The notes below the pieces were generated by a model that was given only the letters and a program-made list of their open reading frames with translations, was not told where the DNA came from and did not search any database. From Agrypnia vestita (taxonomy: Eukaryota; Arthropoda; Insecta; Trichoptera; Phryganeidae), in assembly GCA_016648135.1 (NCBI GenBank), contig JADDOH010005101.1, forward strand, positions 1 to 64,000: a stretch of 64,000 nt of DNA, given 5' to 3'. Below are positions 1-11,601 of this stretch, in pieces. The position numbers were made by a program, and so were the translations under genes. Position 1 is the stretch's first letter, and every line of letters begins with the position of its first letter.

Positions 1-520
1 TATATAGTCAGGAGGCGTTGCGATAGTATCTTCATCAACATCATCGTTAGCAGTGTCCCAGTTACATATAGTCAGGAGGTGTTTCAATAGTATCATCATC
101 ATCATCATCACTAGCAGAGTCCCAGTTATATATAGTCAGGGGGCGTTTCGATAGCATCATCATCATCATCATCATCATTAGCGGTGTTTCAGCTATATAT
201 CGTCAGGAGTCGTTACGATAGTATCATCATCATCATTAGCGGTGTTTCGGCTATATATAGTCAGGAGACGTTACGATAGTATCATCATCATCATCATCAT
301 CACTAGCGGTGGTTCAGCTATATATCGTCAGGAGGCGTTTCGATAGCATAATCAACGTCATCATCAGCGGTGTCCCAGTTGTATATCGTCAGGAAACGTT
401 ACGATAGTATCATCATCATCATCATCATCATTAGCGGCGGTTCAGCTAAATGTCATCAGGTGACGTTCCGATAGTGACATCATCACCTTCATCAGTGATG
501 GCAGGGTTCCAGTTACACAT
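1..520. repeat. Minisatellite of about eight 56-70 bp units
   Basis: Each unit has the same order: TATATAGTCAGGAGGCGTT, then CGATAGTATCAT, a variable run of CAT trinucleotides, then TAGCGGTGTTTCAGCTA. Units start near 1, 67, 131, 198, 254, 322, 387 and 452. Unit length varies mainly with the number of CAT repeats. The last unit decays by about 520. The array probably continues beyond the left edge. No open frame runs through it, so it is read as non-coding satellite-like DNA. Confidence 0.9.
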
Positions 521-2160
521 CAGTCGGAGATAATTAGGCAGATCCCATCATCATCGATGGCAGGATTCTAGCTGTACACCATTTGGAGAAAATACACCGA
601 CATCCCTGGCCAGGGGCTAGGCATATCCCTACTGTCCAGATCCACCTTTCCATCTACTAATACGAGGGGTCATGGCCTCGTGAAACCACATGGCAACCAA
701 CCATTACAAGTATTTATTTATGTATTGTATATGTATGTATATGTATGTATATTATATTTTATTAGTATGTATCTATTCGTACGTAGTGTATGAGGGGGCT
801 CTTCACGGGTGGAACAACACCCGTGCGGATGTCTTCCCTCGTCTGGAATGGATTGAACGTATTGATGCATATCAGATTATAATAAGTACTACCTGGGAGG
901 GTGGTTGCAGTCACTGTAGTGTCGCGACTGGCCAATGGGCTGCAGTTGCTCACAGGCGAGGGTTGGGGAGCCTAGGAAACTCCCCTTCCCCACTCGCATA
1001 TTGTTGACTTGACAGGTGGCCCGGGACCATCTTTACAGTAGCTTCAGTATATATACCGTAGTTTAACTTAGTTTAACCTGGAGGAGTTGGAATTCGGGGG
1101 GCAAACTGGCTCTGAGCCCGGACGCCAGGCACTGACGCGAGGGATGGTGCGGTACTTTGCACAGAAGAGGCCCAACATGAAAAGGCGCATCCAGGCTCAG
1201 GTCAACGTATCCGGAACTCGTGTCGGGAGAAGGAAGATGGGATCGGTCACCGATGAGCCTTTGGGTACGGAGGGGCCGAATTTAAAGCAACCACATTTTC
1301 CGCGTACACATACATTTACACATACCTTCTACAAACCCTTTATCCATTAGAACCCAACGTACCACTAGAATGATACATAGGGCCAGATACAGGTGACGGA
1401 ACTTAGGCCGGCTAGTAAATAAACGTAACAATGTAATTGATATAAAGATAATGCAGAGTAAATATAAAAGATCGTCGGGAATAAGCACAGCGAGATAACG
1501 GCGGAAGATAAAATTATTAATCAGCGAGGGCGTTGAAGACGGAATCATCCATAGGAGCGGCTACGGAGGACTCGAGGGCTTTCAGGGGATCTATGTACTC
1601 TATATGTGCATGCGCATGTGATAACGGCACGTCACTAACCTTTCCAGTGGATGGCGGTCGATCCCATACAGGTAGGACAATGGGAGATCGAGCGGAGAGG
1701 GCGTGGGAGCAGAGGATCGCGCACTCTGGAAGCGCAGCTACACCAGATGCAGTGGTTTCAGTCCGTAGGAATGATAGGTAAATAATATAGGGCCACGGAA
1801 CATAGTATGTTTAGCAATTGCACCGTAGGGCTTAATTGACGTGCTAGGTAGTTTTGTTTGCGTTTCCCATGAACATTCACGAACTTCATACCCCAGTATT
1901 TAATTTAAGTTTAGCTTGCGATAGGGTTACCACAAAACCAATTCATCCCCTATAGTTCGAAACAAAAAATTACACAACGTGAACTGGGGAGGTCTTGAAT
2001 AAAGCGAGGGTGTTTGGAAATACTACGTTAAAAACCGTAGAGCCTTCATCCGACGTAGATAGATAGCTTGTTTGCCTCTAACAAGGCGTAAACTCAGTTA
2101 GGAGTAGGATCGAGCTGAAAGGCGAAGAAGAGGAGCCATCACACGTTCCTGATAAAAAAT
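521..2160. other. Spacer without a recognised gene
   Basis: Less AT-rich than most of the window. Short open frames (690-1007, 1087-1350, 1533-1781) show no motif I recognise. A degenerate repeat or host exon could lie here, but nothing supports a call. Confidence 0.4.
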
Positions 2161-2161
2161 G

Positions 2162-2222
2162 TGTTTCGGGCCGCATATAAAAGCTTGGCGGGCCGCAGGT
2201 TGAGTATGGCTGCTGTATGGGA
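2162..2222. mobile_element. hAT-like element terminal fragment
   Basis: The stretch contains GGGCCGCATATAAAAGCTTG followed by GCGGGCCGCAGGTTGAGTA. This GGGCCGC...GCGGGCCGCAGGTTGAGTA arrangement is typical of ends of insect hAT non-autonomous elements. Only one end is visible; no partner TIR or 8-bp target duplication was found. Confidence 0.4.
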
Positions 2223-3055
2223 TAAGGCGTATGCAGGAATTCAAAGCCTGAACCACAAGAGTTTAAGCTAAGCCAAGGGGTTCGGGCGATACCTGGCAAT
2301 ATGAAATTTGATGCACGGATCATAACAGTAATGTGATAATTTTGGATCGAACGTTGACGTGTATGATGCCTTAAAGCCTATAAGAGGAAGCGATTGAATT
2401 ACAAGAGAATGAGTGCCACAATCATCGAGCCCTCTCCGTTCATTGACAGATGATAATGTAATGAATTTGAGAGGTATTAATTTCTCGGTGCCACGTGACA
2501 GCTCTAAACTCAATTCACGAATTTATTGTTAAAAATATTCGTTCGAAAATAATTCTATTTTTTTATTTTTTTACATATCACAACATTTGAGTTTGTTTGG
2601 TCCCAAAAATATTCACAAAAATCGTACTTACGAAATCTCAAAAGCCAACGATAATAGTAAAAAATATTTTCGTGTACGCATCTCTATTTTTTTTCTGTAG
2701 GAAATTCCTGTGGTCATGAGTTTCTTGGTTCATTAATTGATTATTGTATATATAAAAATATAAATGTTAACATATGTTTAAAAATATTAAGCGTTTGCCT
2801 TGATAAGTATATATTTCCTTTTCAAAATGGTGAAACACCATTCTTTATTTCTAATTTTTTATGAAAATAAAGTTTTATATTTTGCATCGATAGACAGATA
2901 ATATTATTGCATATTCATTTGGACACAGATAATTCTATTAAAAAATTTTATTAAAAATAAATTAACCGTTGACGATGCTTACACCACTATATACACATTA
3001 CGTTAAAATATATATGTAGGTACAAAGTAGTCGTGCGAACATCCATTTTACCACA
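2223..3055. other. AT-rich spacer
   Basis: No coding motif or clear repeat seen; homopolymer A/T runs dominate after 2530. Confidence 0.5.
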
Positions 3056-3059
3056 CTAT

Positions 3060-3160
3060 ATTAGCTTTATCTGTCTGTCTGTTTATCCGAACAAAAACTT
3101 ATAATCGATATTTCACCCACTTCCTAATGTGCAATCGAGCTGAAACTTTGCACACGTGAT
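3060..3160 (+). repeat. Interspersed repeat fragment
   Basis: CTGTCTGTCTGTTTATCCGA is followed about 45 bases later by GCAATCGAGCTGAAACTTTGC. The second motif is shared with the foldback family at 25.4 and 38.5 kb (AATCGAGCTGAAACTTGGC). It looks like a dispersed insect repeat, class unresolved. Confidence 0.5.
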
Positions 3161-3304
3161 AGTACAACATATGAATCAGATACACTAATAAATCTTTTAA
3201 TCTTATTAGTTAATGAGGTCGCCAAAAAATGTTTCCTACTGAAGTCATTTTGTACGCTGGGTAATATTAAAACTAAAAAGTAGAAAATTGTATAACATGA
3301 AAAA

Positions 3305-3527
3305 TAATATATTAAAAAAAACACGCTTATATTTGATTGTAATAAAAATTAAAAAATAAATTTTCAGGCCAAAAAATTTTCTTCACACTCATATCATATT
3401 TTTGCATCTATATCAATATCGTAGGCCCCCACCTTTTATTTAGAGAGTGAAACAAAAAGTTTTGTCTGAAAATTTATTTTAGTTACACTTAAATATAAGC
3501 ATGTTTTATTTAAAAAAATCCACATAA
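3305..3527. repeat. Foldback: inverted arms of about 60 bp
   Basis: The left arm (3305-3370, ACACGCTTATATTTGATTG...TAAATTTTCAGG) is matched in reverse complement by 3465-3527 (TCTGAAAATTTATTTTAG...TATAAGCATGTTTTATTT). The intervening ~95 bases are unrelated. It is probably a decayed foldback or MITE. Confidence 0.55.
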
Positions 3528-4030
3528 TTCTACTAAAGACGTCAAGTAAAAAGTATGGCTAATCATCTACATGTCACCCAGGTACCACAGCCTCTTAATG
3601 CCATACATAAAGTCTTTTTCATTACGAGCGTGTGTACCCAGTGATTAAACCATCATTGGTGTTTGCTATCTTATATAACTTAAGTGGTTTCATGGTGCAC
3701 TACTCATAAAATAGACTATTTCCATCATCGTAAAGGTTTTGTGTTCCTCCATTATAACGCAATACTTCATTCAGAATCCTGTGTATCAAATTTGTCACCA
3801 GCTTTTCTTTTAGCTGAATAAATATAAGTATCGCCGTATTTCCTAAAATGTATTTTTTTTTTTAATATACATTTTTAGTAAGAAGGAAACATGATGATAC
3901 AATATAACTCTTACCTATTTGCATATCTTTATTAAAAATATCTATACGGTCTACTACGTTAGTATTTTTTTATTTACGTTATTTTGTGTTTTAAAGATTT
4001 AAGGTTTATATTACGATCGTTAGACATATG
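3528..4030. other. AT-rich spacer
   Basis: Nothing recognised. Confidence 0.5.
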
Positions 4031-4121
4031 GAGATATTGAAACAAAATGGATAATTTATTCGAATCGAATGTATGTGTGGAGATGCGATTCGTATAAACT
4101 ATGCGATACATTTCAATATCT
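4031..4121. repeat. Imperfect hairpin, ~35-bp arms
   Basis: GATATTGAAA...TTATTCGAATCG (from 4031) pairs with CGATTCGTATAA...TTTCAATATC (to 4121) around a ~20-base loop. The outer 9 and inner 8 pairs are perfect and the middle is mismatched. Size is compatible with a small-RNA precursor or a tiny foldback; no evidence of expression. Confidence 0.45.
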
Positions 4122-4515
4122 AAATATTTTGTATTTTTTGCCTTACAGTAATAATTCTTTACTTTTATCTATGCTTACGTGTATTTATATATTTGGTCTG
4201 TTGATTATTTTTAGCTATTAATTTATTCTTATATTATTTTATAATATCCTTAAGCCCCAGGACCTATTTTTACACTAATATTGTGTACCATTATGAATAT
4301 TCTCATATACATACATTATTATTTATAATAATTAATATTCTGATAAATATGGCATCTAATATTTATCTTTTAGTAAAACACATAGTTACAAATGTCAATT
4401 TTTTAGCTGTCAATAATGTTTTTCTGTATGTACTAATGCCCATGTGCTAATGTGCCTAATGCGCTATTAAAACAAACAACATTCGTATGCCTTAAGAGTT
4501 ATGTATACCTACAAT
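4122..4515. other. AT-rich spacer
   Basis: Nothing recognised. Confidence 0.5.
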
Positions 4516-5118
4516 TGTAACAATATGCTAAAACTGTCCGAGCCCCTGGAAATATGTCATTTGGAACAAGACTACCGTAGGTTCTAGAACGATCTAAAAT
4601 CTTCGGGAAACGTCTACACACGTCTAGAAATGCCTGGAATAGCCGAGAAGCAACGAGAACTTTCTCCTAAACACTAGGATAATCTACAGTACGAAAATAT
4701 CAGCATTTGGGTATAAATACAGAACTACGCCACAGCTTATGTAGTTCTCGTATTTGACAGTTCGTTCAGTGTAAATTCAGCTGAAAGGCGACGGCCAGTG
4801 TGGCCAGTCATTAGATAATCGAAACGATAAATAAGGCGAATAATCGATCGGAGTACCTAAGTGGCAAAATAAACCAGACGACTTCTACGTACGAGAATGG
4901 GATGAAACGTTTTAGCGAATGTTATATACCTGCTTACCAGCGATAATAAAGTGTCCATAAACGAGTAATATACTATGATATGGTTTAGATGAAAGCGTAA
5001 AGTCTAATTAGTTTTAAGTGTCTTTATACATTGATAAATCTATTGATCATTAATTAATAAATCGTTTATTAATTTCCAATGTTTTCATTCATTTCTCCCA
5101 CTGCCACGTAACGCGACA
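4516..5118 (+). mobile_element. Solo LTR, copy 1 of a four-copy family
   Basis: It starts TGTAACAATATGC and ends ACGCGACA, matching the TGTAAC...GACA ends of copies at 9771 and 36407 and of the minus-strand copy at 34405. It carries TTCTAGAA (4582-4589), a TATA box (TATAAATA at 4712-4719), a downstream TTGACAGTTCGTTCAGTG stretch suitable for initiation, a GATAATAAAG poly(A)-like signal near 4945, and a TTAATAAATCGTTTATTAAT segment before the end shared by the other copies. No internal retrotransposon region flanks it, so it is read as a solo LTR. The flanks do not give a perfect target duplication; if the border is moved two bases, CAAT occurs on both sides. Superfamily unresolved. Confidence 0.7.
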
Positions 5119-5635
5119 ATATTAAATAGGAAAAATCGGGTGCTGTAACTTATATAGGTATTTTATCATAGCCGAATTCCTCGCTATCCAGGAGATGAAA
5201 CACACAATGATATTTCTTGTAATCCGGGCCTTACAGCGAACACTGCCAGAGGCATCTCTGGAGGAGGGCACGAATTAATCTCGGGAAACTGAGAAGATGA
5301 AGGGTTGTGCGGCGCGTCTCAACCCTCAACCCTTGTTCTCTATTCAAATTTACTTACGTAGACACATAGTGCGATTGTGCTCTATAATTATAATATATAA
5401 TATTAATTCCACACACGCCCCTCTCCGCTAGAACACTGTGTCAATCCTGTATAAAAAGATGAGCAATGATGATCACAGAAAATACATGAAGACAGGGTAT
5501 GCTTGGCTACAATAGTTTAGAGACTAGAAGGAATGTGTATTTGATTACACATTTTTATCGATTGTTGCGCGGTATGATCGATAATCCTGAAATTATTAGG
5601 CCTTAGGCGATTGTGTGGCAAATGCGTTTATGTTT
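5119..5635. other. Spacer
   Basis: Contains a moderately GC-rich stretch around 5220-5340 without a recognised gene. Confidence 0.45.
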
Positions 5636-5957
5636 GAGTAAAGAATGAATATTTTAGGAATAAATGTAAAACTGATACTAGCATAATTAATAGAATTAAA
5701 AGAGGGTCGCTCAGGTGCTTTGGGCATGTTGAACGAATGAATGAGGAAAGAATTGTAAGAAAAATGCATAACGCAAATGTTGACAGTGCCAGAAAGAGAG
5801 AGCGACCGTGGAAGACGTGGCACGACCAGATTTAACAGATATTGGAAGATGGTCACATTAGAAGCTTCAACAACCATCGAACTTGCATGCGAAGATGTAT
5901 GCATGTGGATGAAACAAGAGTTCTGCATCCGGACGGAAGTAAGTAAGTAAGTACACG
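5636..5957 (+). pseudogene. Non-LTR retrotransposon ORF2 C-terminal remnant with (AAGT)n tail
   Basis: One plus frame reads RCFGHVERMNEE (from about 5717), then RPWKTWHDQI (from about 5805). This is the GHVERM...GRPRK.W.D ending found at the C-terminus of many non-LTR retrotransposon reverse transcriptases. The frame contains at least one stop. A run of AAGT (5938-5953) forms the 3' tail, as expected for target-primed reverse transcription. Similar copies lie at 42520-42885 and 53540-53815 (plus) and 23540-23810 (minus), showing a dispersed family. The copy is 5'-truncated to about 320 bp and cannot make protein. Confidence 0.75.
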
Positions 5958-6032
5958 ACCAAAAAAGACTTCCATTTATACTTTTCCATGTAAATGGCTT
6001 AGTCTCTTTGAGATCAATCTATAAATTATTCT
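5958..6032 (+). mobile_element. MITE right-end fragment (GTCTC family)
   Basis: AAAAAAGACTTCC followed by GGCTTAGTCTCTTTGAGATC and AATCTATAAAT matches the right arm of the full palindromic MITE at 60921-61158 (AAAAAGACTTC...GTTTCGTCTCTGTGAGAC...ATCTATAAT). Only one end is present; it abuts the LINE tail directly. Confidence 0.5.
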
Positions 6033-7370
6033 AATTAAAATACTATTGTTAATTTATATTTTCTCTCATAGTTTTGATGGGTTAGGCAAGTTATGAAAGG
6101 CGTAGACAACAATTAGTATACTGAGCATAAACATGTAACTGCTATGTACAATGTTGAAACTTAATTTATACTTATTAGCCCTAACCATGCCTTGGAACGC
6201 TTCTGTATTAATAATATTAAATTTTATCACAGTTCATTAATGAATTGAGTTATGTAAGAGGTTTGTTCTGCGCTGTTATGGCGATGTTCTTCTTAAAACA
6301 TGATAATTAACTATTATATTAGAACAAATATTCCTTGCCAGTGATTACAAGCACAAGGTAAAGAGCCTTGTAGTTCTTACTCTTATCATACAACCTTGTT
6401 AGTTGTATGATAAAAGGCAGAACTCAGGAAATTTAATATTGTAACGCCAACATATTTGAATTCTACCGTGATTTCATAGTTGGCAATACGAGGGTGTTTC
6501 TGTTACAAAAATATGTTCATAGATAGTACTAGAAGGGTGCGTCTGATTTCTAGATACCTTAGAAACTAGAAACAAAGTGTGTCCAGAGATAACGCCATCT
6601 ATCATTAAAACACATTCACGAAAGACGATTTCAATTCTGTTAATACATTGGAAAATTAGAGGGAAATTGTATGTGCTCACAGACGCAGCACATTCCTATA
6701 TTTTGGGTAAAATATGTTTTGACAAAATCTAGTGTATTCCATCACTATATTCAGGTATCATACTGAGATTATAGTGGTCTCGAGTCCAAGCCTGTTTCCA
6801 TCGTTAATTGGTAAACTGACAACGTAGCTCGCAATAGATGTGGTCTGGAGACCCGGCAGAGAAGCCTTGAAGAAAACTCATTCGTCTTTCGAGTAGAGAT
6901 GGAAATTTTAGTTCTGTTAACTGATCGGTCAGGTGAACTGTTCAGTTTGATTCGTTCATTTGAATTATAGATTTTCAATAGCGAACGGCATTTTATCTAC
7001 ATCAAAATCCATCAAACTATACTGATCGTTTGTTCAGTAAAGTGAACTGTTCTAAAAATATAATTCGATCACCCGCGAGTGTAATAAAAAAAATTTTGGA
7101 ACAATTATAATAGCGCTAAGATTGCTTATATTTTGCGTAGGGTCTTAAAATGTAACTACAAAATTTGAGATCAGTATTCGGAAAAAAGACATTCCAATGT
7201 TTAATTGAAATTTTTCTTCATAGTTTAATATTAACAATAATTTAATTATTTACATGATCATATTTTATTTCTATAATAGAGGGCAGCCTATTTTAATTAT
7301 TAAAATTCTCTTCATCTGTAGTTACACTATGCCTGACATATTTCATCGAGTACAATTCAAATACTTATAA
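6033..7370. other. AT-rich spacer
   Basis: No coding signal. The only structured element seen is the hairpin at 6372-6425. Confidence 0.5.
6372..6425. repeat. Short hairpin
   Basis: TTATCATACAAC, a 7-base loop (CTTGTTA) and GTTGTATGATAA form a perfect 12-bp stem; outer GTTCT and AGAAC extend it with an internal loop. Could be a small-RNA precursor-like fold or a remnant of a foldback. Confidence 0.45.
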
Positions 7371-7377
7371 TCGTGGA

Positions 7378-7694
7378 ATAGACCATTTGATACTTCAGAG
7401 CCCTAACATCAGACATGCTCGTATAATATCAGATCTTACGTCACTTCATAAAATTTTAAACAAAAGTAATTGTTACACCAATCCTTTCTTATATCAGAAT
7501 CAGTGTAAACGCAAGAACGCCTATGAATATAACTCATTAAATGTTCCTACGCTCACGAGAACCCTACTGTATTGTATTATTTAGATTTATACATAATCTC
7601 ATACAAGGAATATGTGGATTCCACAATTTAGACTGCACGAATGATGCGATTGATGTATTCTCATATACCTTGAGCAAACACAAGACACGTTTGT
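7378..7694 (+). pseudogene. Jockey/CR1-like LINE ORF2 C-terminal remnant
   Basis: From about 7381 one frame gives LILQSPNIRHARIISDLTSL then HKILNKSNCYTNPFLYQNQ, the pattern R..DL..LHKILN...C..LL that closes Jockey/CR1-type reverse transcriptases. After a frame change near 7565 the next frame continues RFIHNLIQGICGFHNL and DVFSYTLSKHKTRL followed by a stop at about 7692, which is the usual C-terminal ending. The copy is truncated upstream and frameshifted, so it is a dead LINE fragment. Confidence 0.65.
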
Positions 7695-9645
7695 GATGTT
7701 ATTAATATGAGAATACACACAGAAGCCTTACTGCTGATTGCTTGTAGGTGGTATTTGAATTTTTGATTATTTAATTTACTTATAGGTATATTAATTCTCA
7801 TTTCTTTTTATTTTCGTTTTATTCGTTTTATGCAATACTTCAAACGTCGTGCTGCCGTCAAACCTTTTAACCCATCAAAAATAACTTACCAGTATTATAT
7901 ATTTCAGCCGCCAGTCAACGCTGTGAGATCAGAGCTTTCTAGAGTTTTTGCTTCTTTTAACTCATTATTATTTGAGTCATCTGGTAGCGTTAGTGACCGA
8001 CATTGTTAGGTAGAGAATTGTAAGTTTTTTCCTCATTTTATACACCTCATAATTATTTATCTCATCTGGTGGCGTTAGTGACGGACTTTCTTGCATAGAG
8101 GATTATGTATTTTGATATGATTAATAACAAAAACAAATGCGATATAGCAGGGCTCATAGCTTATTGGTTATAATTTTCATTAAACTGAATTTTTAAGAAA
8201 AGTTTTAATTCAAAGTGTTTTATTTAAAAGCATAAAGTCAATGTTTTCATTTTATTAAAGAAGTATTTCGTAATCTAATTACGCTAATGCTAATTACGGT
8301 TACCCGTGGACATTCGAAATTATTGTTATTAGGGACGGGGATAACAATTTATATATGAAACTCTTACAAATGCATATTTATTTGAGATTCGTATTCAACT
8401 AGCCCCATGGCACATTCCTCAGAATCTATGTATATTTGAATTTAATTTATATCACGTACGTGACAAGAATATTCTTTAAAAATTCTGAGAAATTAAAATT
8501 CGTACAAACATATTGTTTAATCTACTCTTTTTTTATGAAACACATTATCCAAATAGTGTTAATGATTCTCTTGGCATTTCTAGAATGACATAAAAGTAAA
8601 TTAAAAACAATTCATGACAATTAGGGAAATTACATGTTAAAGGATATACGTTTTTTGTTTGAGAAATTATAAACAATATTTTGTGATAAATAAAATCTTT
8701 AATGTTCGTGTTCAACGAAGCCTTTTATGTGATTGTAATTAAATACATATAAAATATTATTCATAAATCCATTGAAACGGAGTGGGTTGTTTCAAGTTAT
8801 GTGTGCAAGTGACCGAGGCGTGAAAATAACGTAGAAAGTTATTTTACAACAATTTTTTTGCAGTCAAAAATACGAGAAAAACACAGAAATACAAGTAGTC
8901 GAAATGCAAAAAAACACAGAGGATAAAAAAAATGGCATAGGCACTCAGGTTACCTGCACGGTCACTATACAATGATTCACATATTCGGCGGAGGCTCTTG
9001 CCGGAAAAGGCTCGACAGCAAGAGCAATGGCGGAGAGACGTCTCAGAGATAAACACTCAACGAGACTCGAGCTTCACGTAAGCTCGACTTGGTACGGTCC
9101 AGCAGGAGAACACTCGACTGCGGCGGCGATATCTTTTCGCTAGGTTTGCCAGGAATACTTGCCGGACACTTCTTTGGATGGCGAAAACTGTTGAAACCTT
9201 CCGAACACTTTGACTTACCTGGTAGTATCAGCGTACGACTTTTATTATCGTTCGTTGGCGGTAGGGATGCGTTAGAAATACTAGTGAACAGCTATTTATT
9301 TGCTGTTAATACCCGCTTATACGAACTTAAAATATAATAACTTAAAAAATAATTTAGCGTACAACCGTACAGACCATACAAATCGTACACCGAAATCGTT
9401 ACGAGTCATTAGAAGTATTATTATTTTAAACAAGTTTCAGTTTATTTACGCCACAGTATTTATGTAAACTGATTTAAATTTAAATTGAATTATCAACATT
9501 GCCTTTTTCACACGGTGAAAACAATTTAAACTGACGCGTTCAGGTACAAAATACCCCGCTGTGTTTTAATCAACGTAACACGTACGTGTTTCGTACACCC
9601 CGTGCGGACCAAAATCATCGTTTAAACATTTCCAACTAAAAAAAA
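7695..9645. other. Spacer with a tandem duplication and a GC-richer patch
   Basis: Apart from the tandem duplication near 8 kb, 8880-9250 is clearly less AT-rich (ACTCGACTGCGGCGGCGATA region) and holds an 82-residue open frame (9089-9337) with no recognised motif. It could be LTR-like or old exon sequence; not resolved. Confidence 0.4.
7960..8112 (+). repeat. Two-unit tandem duplication, ~87-bp period
   Basis: TCATCTGGTAGCGTTAGTGA (from 7977) recurs as TCATCTGGTGGCGTTAGTGA (from 8063), each followed by a diverged GAC...TAGAG segment. Confidence 0.65.
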
Positions 9646-9649
9646 CACG

Positions 9650-9700
9650 TTTTATATATAAATAGCTTCGTCTCTATGAGGCTCCTATAATTTATCTTTA
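9650..9700 (+). mobile_element. MITE right-end fragment (GTCTC family)
   Basis: AGCTTCGTCTCTATGAGGC then CTATAATTTATC matches the terminal motif seen at 59855, 10650 and 61130. Confidence 0.45.
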
Positions 9701-9770
9701 TTAAAAAAAATATATTCTAACATAATACGGAGAAATTAACCCATTACTGGAATCCTTCATAATGTCACTA

Positions 9771-10219
9771 TGTAACTAAACTACTAAAACCTCTAGGTTC
9801 TTTCACTACATTCTAGAACGCACTTCCACACTTTGGAATGAGCTAGAACATTCGAGGAACGGTCGGGAAATAAACTACAAACGTCTAAAATGTTCTGAAA
9901 TACGGCGTGTTAATTAAGATTTTATTTTGACGTTTCTTCCAGAGTGAGATTAGTGACAAGCCGGGTGTTACCAGCGCGTGTGTGATACCAGTGACGCGCA
10001 GATTAATAAAGAGAAGTACTTACGCGCTGTATTTGGAACAGAAATTTCTCGAAAGTATTACCCAGCGATAAAAAAGACGAGTGATAAATTACGAAACAAT
10101 GAATTAAATAATGGTGTTTTTATTTAATTCGTGTTAAGTGACTGCCCAATTAATAATTAATTAATCGTTTATTAATTTTCTTGTTTTCATTTGTCTTCAC
10201 ACAACCACGACACTTGACA
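9771..10219 (+). mobile_element. Solo LTR, copy 2
   Basis: Begins TGTAACTAAAC and ends CCACGACACTTGACA. It contains TTCTAGAA (9811-9818) and GAACATTC (9846-9853), both perfect two-unit heat-shock-element-like motifs. Its last ~100 bases (TTAATCGTTTATTAATTTTC...TTTTCATT) match copy 1. At ~449 bp it is shorter than copies 1 (603 bp) and 4 (713 bp), with a reduced U3. No internal coding region adjoins it. Confidence 0.65.
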
Positions 10220-10535
10220 TTATCTTAATTAAAAAATAACACATTTATATTTATTTTCGCTTCACAGGCGACGGAGTGCAATTCGCGAGCTAGAAGCTCG
10301 ATAGTCGGTCGGTCTGCAGTTCCGCTATTACTGAATATATCCTCATAGATTGAACAAAGGAATCCAACTCGTATTCTTCAAGAACAGTAGCGTCCAACTG
10401 ATAAAAATATTACATTTTTTGAGAATGTCAAAATTTTTAAGAACGCAATTACTGGATTTTATCCCCAGAGGAATCATCATAAATTACAATAATATATATA
10501 TGTCTCATTGTGACGAAGCTATTTATATGACAAAG
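10220..10535. other. Spacer
   Basis: Nothing recognised. Confidence 0.45.
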
Positions 10536-10537
10536 TA

Positions 10538-10690
10538 TGCATGGAAGTCTTTTTTGGACGTTTACAGGGCTCACAACCTGTCATAAGATGGTTTAAGTAA
10601 TCACTTTACAAAATTTTATGTTCACCGATTACACACATGATCATAGACAGCTTCGTCTCAGTGAGTCATCAATAGTTCATCTTAATTAAT
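10538..10690 (+). mobile_element. Diverged MITE copy (GTCTC family)
   Basis: GGAAGTCTTTTTTGGACGTT, an internal CAGGGCTCACAACCTGTC, GGTTTAAGTAATCAC, then the right-end motif AGCTTCGTCTCAGTGAGTCA. These pieces occur in the same or reversed order in the copies at 59.8 and 60.9 kb and partly at 46.0 kb. Confidence 0.5.
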
Positions 10691-11530
10691 GATCCTTTTG
10701 GGAAAAAATCCAGTAATTGTAAAGAAGTGTGAATATTTACTGATCTAAAAGGGATTAAAAAAAAAATTCAGGCGTATTCTACGGCATATATTAATAATTC
10801 GGATGAATGTCATTTAAACATTGAAATAAATATTGCTCCATACTCTAGTCGAAAAATATAGAAGACACATCAGTGGCGACATCTATATGTTATTTCATGG
10901 GAATGGTAAATTTCATCAATAGATGGTGATAACGTAGTTTTTTTACTTATTTGTTTGGAAATATTAACAGATATAAGAAAATGTTATGTATAAATGTATG
11001 AGAGTGTAAATAGATAGTAATGAACTTATTAACTTATTTCCTAACATATTTCACATAAAAATGATTTTGAAATAGTACATACATAGTAATAATATAAGCA
11101 TGTTAAAATAAAAGACATAAATAGTAACAGTAGTAAATATAACATAATAAAATAAATAATTATATCAAAATATACGTATTAAGGTAATTTTATTTATATC
11201 TTGCATCGCAGTATTGAATCAATATTTAATTATTAATCAAGTAGGAATTCAATGTTGTGTCGCAGAATTATGTTCACTTGTGATCTTAGGTGGTATAGAA
11301 ATATATGATAGATGTCAATATCGGTGAACAAATCGTGGGCTCGGCACATTCCCACTATGGGTGAGCGTAATCCGAAATTGGTACGAGCAACAAGAATGTG
11401 GAAGATGCATTGTGTTCTAGTAGCTCTTGCTGGGACGTGGATGTTGATAAGTGATAATACTTGTATATATTCAAGAACATATTCATATTTGTGAAGTTGC
11501 AATTTTTCAGAACAAAGTTCTGTGAAATTT
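10691..11530. other. AT-rich spacer
   Basis: Nothing recognised; the overlapping small frames at 11233-11502 are on both strands and carry no motif. Confidence 0.5.
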
Positions 11531-11531
11531 T

Positions 11532-11601
11532 CTATAGCTTAGTGGTTAGAGCACCGGCCCCGGAAAGGAGGTGACCCGGGTTCGAATCCCGGAAGTAGCC
11601 A
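11532..11601 (+). mobile_element. tRNA-like sequence, probable SINE head
   Basis: Box A (TAGCTTAGTGG, 11535-11545) and box B (GGTTCGAATCC, 11579-11589) are intact, the T-arm CCGGG TTCGAAT CCCGG is a perfect stem, and the segment ends GCCA. The acceptor stem pairs only about 5 of 7, the body is short, and the anticodon region (CCCCGGAAA) lacks the usual T before the anticodon. That favours a tRNA-derived SINE or tRNA pseudogene over a working tRNA gene. RNA polymerase III promoter function is possible. Confidence 0.6.

Noticed and set aside
1..520. Regularly spaced repeats that might suggest a CRISPR array
   Set aside because: The repeated part makes up nearly the whole unit, there are no unique spacers, and the setting is eukaryotic.
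690..1007. 105-codon frame near the left edge
   Set aside because: First half is a YMYVYY-type translation of simple repeat; no domain in the rest.
11532..11601. Functional tRNA gene
   Set aside because: Acceptor stem only partly paired, body too short, and anticodon loop lacks the conserved T; better read as SINE head or pseudogene.
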